From positions 186,001 to 250,000 of the forward strand of contig NZ_JBFEGG010000002.1 in the NCBI RefSeq assembly GCF_047228935.1: a stretch of 64,000 nt of DNA, in the 5' to 3' direction. Source of the DNA: Ornithinibacillus sp047228935 (GTDB taxonomy: Bacteria > Bacillota > Bacilli > Bacillales > Amphibacillaceae). This document shows positions 49,929 to 58,537 of this stretch, piece after piece. Within the stretch, counting starts at the first letter, position 1, and the number at the start of each line of letters is the position of its first letter. A program made the position numbers and the translations under genes. Below the pieces are notes generated by a model that saw only the letters and a list, made by a program, of their open reading frames with translations, was not told the origin of the DNA and made no database searches.

Positions 49929-50939
49929 TTAATAATCGATTTCTCCAATTATCGTCCCTTTTACCTTGATATCACCATTTAGCCACTTGTCCAAAGAAAA
50001 CGTTATTGGATTAGCATTTCCACCTATTCCAACAATCACCTCTAAAGTATTCGGCAAATAAATTACGGTGTGTAAGGTCCCAAAAAATTGACGATATTCG
50101 TTATAGAACAGTGGGGAATTTTCATTGTTGAATTTTTTAAATGCAACCTCTAGTGGATAAGCATTGGATGATAATGTTTGGAGAAATTCTTTTCGATGTA
50201 TGGAGCCTGCAATAGTAGTTCTATTTTTTACTTTTAACAGATCGGTTTCAAAGTGATTCGTACACATCAAAATAGGGCTCTCGTGTACGATTTGTTTTTC
50301 CGGAGACGCTTCAACGATACATTTTCTTCCCTGTTTATCAACAAGAGAATAATTATAACAATATCCATGAGGAAGCTTCATGATCAAATTTACGGCTTCT
50401 TCCGCATTCCTACACTGCTCTAATACTAGCCGTACAATCGTTGTAGCTATAAAACCAGTTCCAGTATAGTGCTCATTTACTAAATGTAATCCCACCATAA
50501 GTCCATGCTCATTCATACCATCAAGTCTGCCTACAATCTGATCACTAAATCCTACACTTGCGTAACCTTCCTCTGGCTTATGAAAAACGAACCGAGCATC
50601 ATATATCTCTGGGGTAAAATCGTAATTTCGAATATAGTAGTTGTCATGAGAAAAAGAAGTACATCCCATTGGCGGCACTGGCAGATTATAGCCACTATAC
50701 ATTCTGAGGACTGTATCAAAATCTATTTTCAAGCCATCAGCTATTCCTCTTAGCTCATCTAAAAAGCCAGGTGAAATGTCTTGTAGAATCACTTTAACCT
50801 CTTTCGAATTAGTATTTTTGGAGATGGCTTTTAGCAAATAAAAATGATCATTTATTGCTATCTGGTCACCTTGCTCTACCCCGATTTGATAATTCGATCC
50901 GATAAATTCTTCCACATCAACTTGAAGCTCCCGTTTCAT
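49929..50939 (-). CDS. C45-family (acyl-CoA:6-APA acyltransferase-like) Ntn hydrolase
   Basis: This 336-residue NTN-hydrolase-type protein has the motif MGCTSF at residues 91-96, where C93 would become the N-terminal nucleophile after self-cleavage. Family features RNYDF, GRLDGMNEHGLMVGLH and VEASPEKQIV follow. Relatives are fungal penicillin acyltransferase and many bacterial amidases or acylases of unknown substrate. It overlaps the MerR regulator by 23 nt and is surely co-regulated with it. It could detoxify or modify an acylated amine that the regulator senses; this is inference. ATG behind AGGAGG. Confidence 0.82.
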   Translation of the reverse strand: MKRELQVDVEEFIGSNYQIGVEQGDQIAINDHFYLLKAISKNTNSKEVKVILQDISPGFLDELRGIADGLKIDFDTVLRMYSGYNLPVPPMGCTSFSHDNYYIRNYDFTPEIYDARFVFHKPEEGYASVGFSDQIVGRLDGMNEHGLMVGLHLVNEHYTGTGFIATTIVRLVLEQCRNAEEAVNLIMKLPHGYCYNYSLVDKQGRKCIVEASPEKQIVHESPILMCTNHFETDLLKVKNRTTIAGSIHRKEFLQTLSSNAYPLEVAFKKFNNENSPLFYNEYRQFFGTLHTVIYLPNTLEVIVGIGGNANPITFSLDKWLNGDIKVKGTIIGEIDY

Positions 50940-51699
50940 TATCTTTCCCTCCTAATCTCATCACTGGTATTAGAATCGTAACACTATCCATATTCGTCCC
51001 ATGGTACATCTCCATCAAAGAACCAGTTGGAATATAGTGATGCTCACTAACGTACTTCACAAGTTCTCGGTATGCTATTTCGATCTTCGTAAAATCGCCT
51101 TGAAAAGATGTCGCTACACATAAGGAATAAGGTAATCTTTCTTCCCTTTCAAATAAGCTTAAAGTTGAAATATCACAATCAGAAGCAATCCCAAAGCCAA
51201 TCCATACTTGAATTTTTTCCATTCCCGATACATATTGGAGATAGCAATGTTTAATGGTTATAGCATTCTTTTTTAATTCCTCTTTTCCTTTTAAAAAATA
51301 CGGGGCAAATTCCCCTTTATTACCTTCTGCGAATAGCCACACAACCCTTTCAGATTGCCTTTCCATTAAATAGATTTGTTCACCTAAGATGTCACTTTCT
51401 AGGAATGTTATTTGGATGTCCAGTAGTTGTCTTTGTTGTTTCAACGAATAAATCCAAGCTTCTTTTATGTCCTTCTGTTCCTGTCTATTCGCCATGATAT
51501 AGTTTTGAATTTCACGTAACGGTACGTTTGCTGCGCGAAGACTAGCAATGAATCTTGCTAGTTCAATTTGCTCTTCTTCATACAGTCGATATCCATTTTC
51601 CTTATCTCGGATTGGAATTAAGAGTTCTTTTTCTTCATAAAAACGTAAAGTGCTTTTAGGTATACCGGTTCTATGTGAAAATGCTTGAATACTTAACAT
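50917..51699 (-). CDS. MerR-family regulator with GyrI-like effector domain
   Basis: This 260-residue regulator has a MerR winged helix at residues ~1-70 (SIQAFSHRTGIPKSTLRFYEEKELL), a coiled-coil dimer helix to ~120, and a C-terminal effector-binding domain of the BmrR/GyrI type to the end. Its promoter carries a perfect MerR dyad in a 19-bp spacer, indicating autoregulation. It is first of a two-gene unit with the C45-family protein. The ligand is unknown but probably a hydrophobic or cationic small molecule. Confidence 0.88.
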   Translation of the reverse strand: MLSIQAFSHRTGIPKSTLRFYEEKELLIPIRDKENGYRLYEEEQIELARFIASLRAANVPLREIQNYIMANRQEQKDIKEAWIYSLKQQRQLLDIQITFLESDILGEQIYLMERQSERVVWLFAEGNKGEFAPYFLKGKEELKKNAITIKHCYLQYVSGMEKIQVWIGFGIASDCDISTLSLFEREERLPYSLCVATSFQGDFTKIEIAYRELVKYVSEHHYIPTGSLMEMYHGTNMDSVTILIPVMRLGGKDNETGASS

Positions 51700-51718
51700 C
51701 TCTCTCCCTCCTATCTAT

Positions 51719-51749
51719 AAGATAAACCTTAAAGTAACTTGAAGGTCAA
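51719..51749 (-). promoter_or_regulatory. MerR-type promoter and operator
   Basis: On the minus strand -35 TTGACC (51744-51749) and -10 TATCTT (51719-51724) are 19 bp apart. The perfect dyad ACCTT-N-AAGT-N-ACTT-N-AAGGT (51726-51746) lies between them. Confidence 0.85.
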
Positions 51750-51756
51750 TAGAAAA

Positions 51757-51800
51757 ATAAAAAAGACCAAATAATATCCGAACTATTATTTGGTCTATAC
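51757..51800 (-). terminator. Rho-independent terminator of psuG
   Basis: The stem AGACCAAATAATA / TATTATTTGGTCT is followed on the minus strand by a T7 run. It insulates psuG from the MerR unit. Confidence 0.85.
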
Positions 51801-51804
51801 TTCA

Positions 51805-52722
51805 TTATTTATTTAAATTCTGCAACTCCACAGCCAATTTAGCCCCTAATACCGCATTATTTTTTACTAAGTCAATATTGGAATCTAAGCTTTTACCTGC
51901 AGTTATTTCTTTTATTTTCCCTAATAGGAATGGGGTCGTATCTTTGCCTGCAATTCCTTTGTCATCAGCTTCTTTAAGGGCTGAGGCAATTGCCGTATTA
52001 ATTACTTCTTCAGGCATGGCATGCTCTTCTGGAATTGGGTTTGCGATTACTGCACCACCTTGAAGATTTAAGTCCCATTTTGCCTTTAATGTATTTGCGA
52101 TTGTTTCTACTTCATCAGCTCTGAAATTAACTGGATAATCGCTTCTTCTCGTATAGAAAGCAGGTAATACATCTGTCTCATATCCAATCACTGGTACACC
52201 TTTAGTTTCTAAATACTCCATTGTTAAACCTAAATCAAGAATAGATTTAGCTCCGGCACATACTACTGCCACATTTGTTTGTGCTAGTTCTTCTAAATCA
52301 GCAGAAATGTCCATCGTTGTCTCTGCTCCACGGTGAACACCACCAATTCCACCCGTTACAAATATTTGAATTTCTGCAAGTTCTGCACAGATCATTGTAG
52401 CGGCTACCGTGGTTGCCCCCTTTTGTTTTGTCGCCAAAATATATGGGAGATCGCGACGTGAGACTTTTGCTACACCTTGACTATTTCCAAATTGTTCTAA
52501 TTCATCATCTGTTAAACCGATTTTTATTTTGCCATCGATTAAAGCTATAGTAGCTGGTACTGCACCATTGTCTCGAATTATTTGTTCTACTTCTCTTGCT
52601 GTTTGCACGTTTTGTGGGTATGGCATTCCGTGTGAAATGATTGTCGATTCTAATGCAACGATTGGCTTTCCTTGTTCTTTAGCTTGTTTTACTTCTTTAG
52701 AGATTTCTAGAAAGTTTTTCAT
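51805..52722 (-). CDS. psuG: pseudouridine-5'-phosphate glycosidase
   Basis: This 305-residue PsuG (IndA-type) enzyme has VALESTIISHGMPYPQN near residue 22 and the conserved KVSRRDLPYILA, FVTGGIGGVHRGAETTMDISADL-type and IGYETDVLPAFYTRRSD motifs. It splits pseudouridine 5'-phosphate into uracil and ribose 5-phosphate. Its ATG shares one base with the upstream kinase stop and has TGGAGG within that gene. With the kinase it forms a complete pseudouridine degradation pair. Confidence 0.94.
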   Translation of the reverse strand: MKNFLEISKEVKQAKEQGKPIVALESTIISHGMPYPQNVQTAREVEQIIRDNGAVPATIALIDGKIKIGLTDDELEQFGNSQGVAKVSRRDLPYILATKQKGATTVAATMICAELAEIQIFVTGGIGGVHRGAETTMDISADLEELAQTNVAVVCAGAKSILDLGLTMEYLETKGVPVIGYETDVLPAFYTRRSDYPVNFRADEVETIANTLKAKWDLNLQGGAVIANPIPEEHAMPEEVINTAIASALKEADDKGIAGKDTTPFLLGKIKEITAGKSLDSNIDLVKNNAVLGAKLAVELQNLNK

Positions 52723-53828
52723 TATAATTCCTCCATATCTAATGTCAATTGTTGAGGGGATAGATTTTGTCTTACGGTATAATTGGTTTGTATCGTTTTT
52801 GCAGAATTAACGGCTCCTGTCTTAGCAATGTATAGAAGGCTTTTCCCTTCTAACCACGCGTATATAACGCCTGCAGAAAAAGCATCTCCAGCACCCGTTA
52901 CGTCGCGAACGTTAGCTACTTCTAAAGCTGGAATATGGTGAATTCCTTCTTCTTTATTCCCAATTAACGCTCCATTTTTCCCATTGGTAACGACTACATT
53001 TTCAATTCCTAATTGAAGCCATTTGTGAACAGCCTTTTCCCAGTCTTCATCATTTTCAATATCCATATCGAAATAGGACGCTGTTTCTTCACAATTCGTA
53101 ATAAGCCAGGTTAAGCCTTGTAAGTCCTTCGGCAGCCTGTCCATTTTTGGTGCAGATACGGTAATAAAGACTAAGGGAATATTCCTACTTAAAGCAAATT
53201 GTTTAATATAGGCTAACGTTTCTTTAGGCAAATTTAAATCAACTACGAAACATTTAGCTTGTGCATACTTCGTAAGTTTAGGTTGTAAAACTTCCGGTGT
53301 TATCGCATCATAAATATCCATATCGGCTAAAGCTAATACTAGCTCCCCAGAATGATCAATTACTGCTGAATAGGAACCAGTTGTTTCTCTTACTAATGGA
53401 ATGACATCGGATAAATTGATATAGGTAGAAGAAGCTTCCTCAATAAAGTTCCACTCCGCATCAATACCACTAGCAGTTAGCATGGATACGTTCTTTCCAA
53501 GACGCCCTAAGTTTTCTGCTACATTTCTAGCTACACCACCAGCACTTTGCACCGACCTTATCGGATTGGAAGTTCCATACTGTAGCTTCCCTTTTATGTA
53601 AAACTTCCTGTCCACATTTGCTCCACCTATACAGACTATTTGTTCATTGTCCCCTACAATATAAGCCTTACCGTGGATGTATCCCTTTTTCACCAAGCCA
53701 GAAATGAGGTTCGCAACCGATGGTCTTGATAAGTCCATCTCGTCTGCTAGTTCTTGCTGAGAAATGAAAGGGTTTTTCTTTATCAAATTGAATAGTTTTT
53801 GCTCATTATCATTAAGTGAATAATTCAT
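52722..53828 (-). CDS. PfkB-family kinase with N-terminal winged helix (pseudouridine kinase type)
   Basis: This 368-residue protein has a winged helix at residues ~1-60 (LNDNEQKLFNLIKKNPFISQQELADEMDLSRPSVANLI) fused to a ribokinase-fold domain (VCIGGANVDRKFYIKG, AGGVARNVAENLGRLG, DVTGAGDAFSAGVIYAWLEG with the catalytic Asp). Coupling to psuG makes pseudouridine the likely substrate. The DNA-binding arm suggests that it also represses its own operon. ATG 53828 has TTAGGTGG; three extra codons upstream are possible. Two AAAC-N4-GTTT dyads lie just after its promoter. Confidence 0.9.
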   Translation of the reverse strand: MNYSLNDNEQKLFNLIKKNPFISQQELADEMDLSRPSVANLISGLVKKGYIHGKAYIVGDNEQIVCIGGANVDRKFYIKGKLQYGTSNPIRSVQSAGGVARNVAENLGRLGKNVSMLTASGIDAEWNFIEEASSTYINLSDVIPLVRETTGSYSAVIDHSGELVLALADMDIYDAITPEVLQPKLTKYAQAKCFVVDLNLPKETLAYIKQFALSRNIPLVFITVSAPKMDRLPKDLQGLTWLITNCEETASYFDMDIENDEDWEKAVHKWLQLGIENVVVTNGKNGALIGNKEEGIHHIPALEVANVRDVTGAGDAFSAGVIYAWLEGKSLLYIAKTGAVNSAKTIQTNYTVRQNLSPQQLTLDMEEL

Positions 53829-53843
53829 GTTTACCACCTAACT

Positions 53844-53905
53844 AAACTTTTGTTTATGTTTTAAACTTATGTTTACAATATATTCTTTGATTTGAAAAAT
53901 GTCAA
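53844..53905 (-). promoter_or_regulatory. sigma-A promoter with two operator-like dyads (psu operon)
   Basis: On the minus strand -35 TTGACA (53900-53905), a 17-bp spacer and -10 TATATT (53877-53882) are followed by AAACATAAGTTT (53863-53874) and AAACAAAAGTTT (53844-53855). The two sites are 19 bp apart, covering the first transcribed bases. Confidence 0.75.
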
Positions 53906-53944
53906 TTATAAAATAAAAGAGTCTTAGACAAAAGTATTTTAGGC

Positions 53945-53992
53945 AAACAAAAAACCGAATATAGTGCACCTACAACGCATTATTTCGGCTAT
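53945..53992 (-). terminator. terminator of the desR transcript
   Basis: On the minus strand a stem with CCGAAATA / TATATTCGG arms is followed by TTTTTTG, about 45 bp past the desR stop. Confidence 0.65.
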
Positions 53993-54034
53993 AAATCTGT
54001 ACTATTTTGTTATGTCCCAGTCTCTTTACTAAAT

Positions 54035-54637
54035 TTATTTAAACCAACCCTTTTCCCTAAACCGGGAAATAGCTTCAATTCGATTGCTAACTTCTAATTT
54101 ATCTAGGATTATGGAAACATAATTTCGGACAGTTCCTTTTGAAAGATAGAGTTGCTTTGCTATTTCTTCTGTATTCTTACCTTCTGCGATTAAATGAATG
54201 ACTTGATCTTCCCGCTCTGATAGTGGGTTTTCCTCTTTTTCAAATGCAATATCGATTAACTCAGGAGAGTAAATTTTTCTCCCTTCCATAATGACACGGA
54301 TGGAGTGTGCTAATTCTTCACTCGGGCTATCCTTTAATAAATATCCACTTACATTTGCATTTCGTGCACGTTCAAAATACCCTGCTCTTGCGAAAGTGGT
54401 TAGGATAATGATTTTACATGATGCATCCTTTAATTCCTCCGCTACATCTAGACCACTCTTTAAAGGCATTTCAATATCCATCATACAAATGTCTGGGTCA
54501 AACTGCTTTACTAATTCAAGCGCCTCTGCCCCATTTTTGGCTTTTCCCACTACTTCCATATCATTCTCTAAGTCTAGTAAAGACCCTAATGCTCCGAGTA
54601 GCATCTGTTGATCCTCTGCAATAACTATTCGAATCAT
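54035..54637 (-). CDS. desR: two-component response regulator DesR
   Basis: This 200-residue NarL/FixJ-family regulator has an N-terminal receiver with phosphorylation site D54 (CMMDIEMP) and conserved Thr/Lys (ILTTFA, LKDSP). Its C-terminal LuxR-type helix-turn-helix contains LSEREDQVIHLIAEGKNTEEIAKQLYLSKGTVRNYV. Phosphorylated DesR activates the desaturase gene in the cold. Its ATG overlaps the desK stop by 4 nt. D54 and the operon order match B. subtilis DesR. Confidence 0.92.
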   Translation of the reverse strand: MIRIVIAEDQQMLLGALGSLLDLENDMEVVGKAKNGAEALELVKQFDPDICMMDIEMPLKSGLDVAEELKDASCKIIILTTFARAGYFERARNANVSGYLLKDSPSEELAHSIRVIMEGRKIYSPELIDIAFEKEENPLSEREDQVIHLIAEGKNTEEIAKQLYLSKGTVRNYVSIILDKLEVSNRIEAISRFREKGWFK

Positions 54638-55767
54638 GATAACCTCACCTCTGATTGAGCTTGAATAACATTGGGCACCTTTATAGAAAGGATAGTACCG
54701 TTATGATTATCGATTTCCAATGTTCCGTTTACAAAATCTAATCGTTCTTTCATACCACGTAACCCATTTCCGTGTAAAGTTGTTATATCCTTCATTCCAA
54801 TACCACTATCATGTACAATAATACAAACCTCACTTGGCGACTGGTCAATAATGACTTTGCAGGACTTGGCATTGCTATGCTTTACAACGTTCGTTACTGC
54901 TTCTTTTAAACACATGCTTAGTACACCTTCTACTAATAATGGTGTATGTTGAAGCTTTGGATCACCTTCTAGAGTGTATTCCATTTCCGCCGCCTCTAGC
55001 ACTTGTTGAACATGTCTTACTTCATCTACTAACCTCGTACTACGCATATCAGATACCATTTCTCTCACTTCTTTTAGCGCGGTTCTCGCTGTTTGATGAA
55101 TATCGAGAATCTCTTTATGCACCTTATCAGGGTACTTGTATAGTAGTTTTCCTGCCAAATCACTTTTCAAACCAATTAAGGAAAGTTTCTGCCCTAACGT
55201 ATCATGTAAATCCCGAGCAATACGCTGTCTTTCTTCTAACACCATCAATTGGGAAATTCGTTCATTTGCATCCTCTAACTGGCCTTCCAGCTTTTCCCCT
55301 TTAATCCGATAAAACATATTAACTGGAACGAGTATGACGCCAATAAGACTTATAATAATAAACGGTAATTGTGAAAAGAAAATTTGGCTTTGAATAATAA
55401 ATCCTAGGATGGTTGCTGAAACAGTGGTGACTAGATGAACAACATATAACGTAATAAAGCCTGCTTTATTTTGTATATTCCCTATAAAAAATGCAAGGAA
55501 TAGGGAAAAGTAAACAAATCCAAACGATATTGTCATTCCAATGCTAATTGCCATCTCAATCGCAATAGAAAGATACACGGTCCAGCCTTTCTTTATAAAC
55601 GATACTCGATAAGCAGTAAAAAACAAAGCTACCATGATTACTCCAACTAAAATTCCGACCGGTGTGGAGTACCGAATGATGAAATAGAAGGGTAGAATAC
55701 AAAATACTATCCACATATAAATGCTAAGTCCTGTATTCTTGTATATAATTTGGTACCATTTTTGCAT
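54634..55767 (-). CDS. desK: thermosensor histidine kinase DesK
   Basis: This 377-residue kinase has about five membrane helices (residues 1-150). The HisKA_3 phospho-acceptor segment ERQRIARDLHDTLGQKLSLIGLK carries His188, the same number as in B. subtilis DesK. The ATP-binding domain has EAVTNVVKHSNAKSC and HDSGIGMKD..GNGLRGMKERL. It senses membrane thickness or order: kinase when the membrane is rigid, phosphatase when fluid. ATG behind AGGAGGG. It lies between the desaturase gene and desR. Confidence 0.93.
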   Translation of the reverse strand: MQKWYQIIYKNTGLSIYMWIVFCILPFYFIIRYSTPVGILVGVIMVALFFTAYRVSFIKKGWTVYLSIAIEMAISIGMTISFGFVYFSLFLAFFIGNIQNKAGFITLYVVHLVTTVSATILGFIIQSQIFFSQLPFIIISLIGVILVPVNMFYRIKGEKLEGQLEDANERISQLMVLEERQRIARDLHDTLGQKLSLIGLKSDLAGKLLYKYPDKVHKEILDIHQTARTALKEVREMVSDMRSTRLVDEVRHVQQVLEAAEMEYTLEGDPKLQHTPLLVEGVLSMCLKEAVTNVVKHSNAKSCKVIIDQSPSEVCIIVHDSGIGMKDITTLHGNGLRGMKERLDFVNGTLEIDNHNGTILSIKVPNVIQAQSEVRLS

Positions 55768-55859
55768 TTCTTTCCCTCCTATGTTCTATTCCCCTGAGTA
55801 TAGCAGATTACTTGTAGCACAAAAACCCTTTCATTTGGAATAAAAGGGCTTTTCTAACA

Positions 55860-56912
55860 TTATTTTTCTTCCACACTAGTACGTCTAGTAGATAACTGCA
55901 GGTTAGACTTCTGTGCTTTTACTTGATCTTTAATTTCTTTAAAGCTAACAAAAGTTTTACTTCTTTCATCATACAAACGAAAACGTATCGATTTTAAGCT
56001 AGTCGCTAACGTAATGGTCGTTGCTTTCTGTAATGGAGGCGTCGATACATGGGCTTTTTCTAAATTATAATTCGGTACTCTCGGGCTCAAATGATGGACA
56101 TGATGATAACCGATACTACCTGTTAACCATTCGATTACTTTCGGAAGTTTATAATAAGAGCTTCCGTCTACAGCAGCTTTTACATAATCCCATTCCTCTT
56201 CATTTTCAAAATAGGAATCTTCAAACTGATGTTGAACGTAAAACAGCCAAATACCCGCGGCTCCTGCGATAAACAGAATCGGTAATTGAATAATTAAGAA
56301 CGCTTGCCAACCTACCGCCCAGATTAACAGGGCATAAATTGCAGCAATGGAAAAATTAATTAAGTACGTATTGAACCGTTCTTTACGCTTGGCACCTTTA
56401 CGATTAAATCTATTGGAGATTAAGAATAGATAAAGCGGCCCAAGTCCAAACATGACGATTGGATTTCTGTAAAGACGATAGGAGATTCTTTTCCAAACGG
56501 ATGCTTCTAAATACTCATCCACCGTCATAACCCAAACATCACCGATTCCGCGTTTATCTAAATTACTACTTGTTGCATGATGGATGGAGTGACTCCATTT
56601 CCATTTTTCGAAAGCAAAGTGGGTTATAATACCGGCAATTGTTCCGACAATACGGTTTGCCTTTTTATTCTTGAAGAAGGACATATGGGTACAGTCGTGG
56701 AAAATGATAAAGGTGCGTACGACAAATCCTGCTGCAACTATGGTTAGAGCAATTGTTAGCCAAATCGATATGGAAAGACTTTGATATGCTAGGAACCAAA
56801 GAAGAAAAAATGGAATAATCGTGTTTAGAATTTGAATAATACTTGCCTTTGTATCGGACTTTGCAAATGGTGTAACACTTTTTCTTAATTGCGCTTGTTT
56901 TTCTTTACTCAT
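55860..56912 (-). CDS. des: acyl-lipid fatty acid desaturase Des
   Basis: This 350-residue membrane desaturase has the three His boxes HDCTH, HSIHH and HHVHH that bind the di-iron centre, and four main membrane helices. It introduces a double bond into phospholipid acyl chains to restore fluidity at low temperature. Tandem ATGs follow GGGAGG; the second (56912) has better spacing. It heads the des-desK-desR group with a dyad about 85 bp upstream that may bind DesR. Confidence 0.93.
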   Translation of the reverse strand: MSKEKQAQLRKSVTPFAKSDTKASIIQILNTIIPFFLLWFLAYQSLSISIWLTIALTIVAAGFVVRTFIIFHDCTHMSFFKNKKANRIVGTIAGIITHFAFEKWKWSHSIHHATSSNLDKRGIGDVWVMTVDEYLEASVWKRISYRLYRNPIVMFGLGPLYLFLISNRFNRKGAKRKERFNTYLINFSIAAIYALLIWAVGWQAFLIIQLPILFIAGAAGIWLFYVQHQFEDSYFENEEEWDYVKAAVDGSSYYKLPKVIEWLTGSIGYHHVHHLSPRVPNYNLEKAHVSTPPLQKATTITLATSLKSIRFRLYDERSKTFVSFKEIKDQVKAQKSNLQLSTRRTSVEEK

Positions 56913-56997
56913 CATGTGCCTCCCAATTTTTCTTAGATTATTATCATAATAGGTGTAAAGGCATCATTTTATAAGTCATATCCGTCAGTAATTTTAT

Positions 56998-57011
56998 ATG
57001 ACAAGTGTCAT
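56998..57011 (-). promoter_or_regulatory. candidate DesR-binding dyad upstream of des
   Basis: ATGACA-AG-TGTCAT is a perfect 6-bp inverted repeat 86-99 bp upstream of the des start. A degenerate half-copy (ATATGACT) lies nearer the gene. Assignment to DesR rests on position alone. Confidence 0.45.
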
Positions 57012-57017
57012 GTTTTA

Positions 57018-57056
57018 AAAATCGCCAAGCATAAATGAAAAGGCGATGATTTTCAT
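57018..57056 (-). terminator. terminator downstream of the DUF3231-like gene
   Basis: On the minus strand ATCGCC / GGCGAT with an A/T loop is followed by TTTTT, about 40 bp past the stop. Confidence 0.65.
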
Positions 57057-57089
57057 CACCACCTTTTTTCATCACTTTCTATGCTTTAA

Positions 57090-57602
57090 CTATTCTTCAT
57101 TCCCACTCGATGGTTGCAATGGTGGCGGTACGAGCCAGCCTTTTTCTTTATTCAATCGAAGTAGTTTTGCACAAAACGTTGCTTTTTGGGTATGAATAGT
57201 TCCAAAGAGTGTCGCAATATCTTCACGTATGGATTGACCAATCATCGTACTAGCAGCTACTAATCCTGCAGCAACATCTGCTGACATTTTGGCAGCAATT
57301 TCATTGTCCATAAAACGAGCACCCGTAGGAATAGATTCTAAATCCGCATTCGGGCGTTCCGGAGGCGTAGGCGGTAATCCGACTCCATTGTCCTTTAGTA
57401 GTTGCTCAATACTAGCTGATTCCTGTTTTCCAAGCTCAATCGCTTCTTGTAATAGTTTTCTTAAATCTTCGTCACCCGCATGGTTTAGTAATGTTTGATA
57501 CGCCACAATCATGGCTTTACATGTACTAACCGCAACCCATGCACCATATACTTCTCCATAATGCATTGGTTCGTCTTGTGGATTTCCACTTAAAATTCCC
57601 AT
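57090..57602 (-). CDS. DUF3231-like protein
   Basis: This ~170-residue four-helix-bundle protein opens with GNPQDEPMHYGEVYGAWVAVSTCKAMIVAYQTLLNHAG-type sequence. Later it has a Pro-rich PPTPPERPNADL segment and a helix with STMIGQSIREDIATLF. DUF3231 proteins are common in spore-forming Bacilli, often in multiple copies, with no proven function; relation to coat-like helical bundles is possible. ATG 57602 has AAGGAGG; the frame runs 27 codons further upstream without a site. Confidence 0.75.
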   Translation of the reverse strand: MGILSGNPQDEPMHYGEVYGAWVAVSTCKAMIVAYQTLLNHAGDEDLRKLLQEAIELGKQESASIEQLLKDNGVGLPPTPPERPNADLESIPTGARFMDNEIAAKMSADVAAGLVAASTMIGQSIREDIATLFGTIHTQKATFCAKLLRLNKEKGWLVPPPLQPSSGNEE

Positions 57603-57797
57603 TGTCATCCTCCTTATTATATTCATGTATTGTACCACCTTCCTTACTTCCTTAGGTTGTCTATTCTCATAGAAAAAAAACATAAATTTATTTACTTCCT
57701 TTATCCCTTATTCCATTGGAAAAGATGAATATCATTGGTTTTCTATGACCATAAATTAGTATAATGATGAAAAGAACAAAGTACTGGAGGGGAAAGC

Positions 57798-58415
57798 ATG
57801 AATATCCAAGATATATTAAATCAATTGGCCTATAAGGAGCCTGGTATTATGGGAAGAGAGAATTTTAAACAATCTGCTGTTCTCATTCCGCTTGTTGAAA
57901 AAAATAATCAAGCACACTTATTATTCGAAGTTCGTTCGATGAATTTACGTCGACAGCCTGGGGATATCTGCTTTCCTGGCGGGCGGATTGATCCAGATGA
58001 TTCGACACCTATGGACTGTGCTATAAGGGAAACTACAGAAGAGTTGGGGATTCATTTTAATCAGATAACAGATGTAACTCCTATCGACTATGTTGTCGCT
58101 GACATGGGGAGAATCATTTATCCTTATGTAGGCAGGATTTCTGACATTAATACTATTAGACCAAACGAGGCTGAAGTGGGGGAAGTGTTTTATGTTCCAA
58201 TTTCCCACCTTCGACAAACGACACCTGAATCCTACAAAGTGAACATAGAGGTAATCCCAGAAGATAACTTCCCCTTTGACCTAATCGTAGGTGGAGAAAA
58301 ATATAACTGGCAGACGAGGCATTTTGAAGAGTTATTTTATCGTTATGAAGATAAAGTAATTTGGGGATTAACAGCGAAGATATTGAGTCACTTTTTATAT
58401 TTGTTAGAAGACTAA
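57798..58415 (+). CDS. Nudix hydrolase, CoA pyrophosphatase type
   Basis: This 205-residue Nudix protein has the CoAse-specific lead-in RSMNLRRQPGDICFPGGRID and the Nudix box GGRIDPDD...AIRETTEELGI, though Asp replaces the usual first Glu. UPF0035/NudL-type enzymes cleave CoA to 3',5'-ADP and phosphopantetheine. The start has GGAGGGG. It is monocistronic, with a terminator after it. Confidence 0.88.
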   Translation: MNIQDILNQLAYKEPGIMGRENFKQSAVLIPLVEKNNQAHLLFEVRSMNLRRQPGDICFPGGRIDPDDSTPMDCAIRETTEELGIHFNQITDVTPIDYVVADMGRIIYPYVGRISDINTIRPNEAEVGEVFYVPISHLRQTTPESYKVNIEVIPEDNFPFDLIVGGEKYNWQTRHFEELFYRYEDKVIWGLTAKILSHFLYLLED

Positions 58416-58444
58416 ATTTAGTTTTTTTACATCAGTTAAAACCT

Positions 58445-58485
58445 AAACCCCACCTGTCAACACATACAAATAGGTGGGGTTTTTC
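58445..58485 (+). terminator. Rho-independent terminator
   Basis: AAACCCCACCT / AGGTGGGGTTT with a 14-base loop is followed by a T run. It is placed between converging genes. Confidence 0.85.
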
Positions 58486-58537
58486 TCTATCGTTTTAACT
58501 TTCCTTCAGGTAATTTTCAATAACTTGGAGAGTTACC

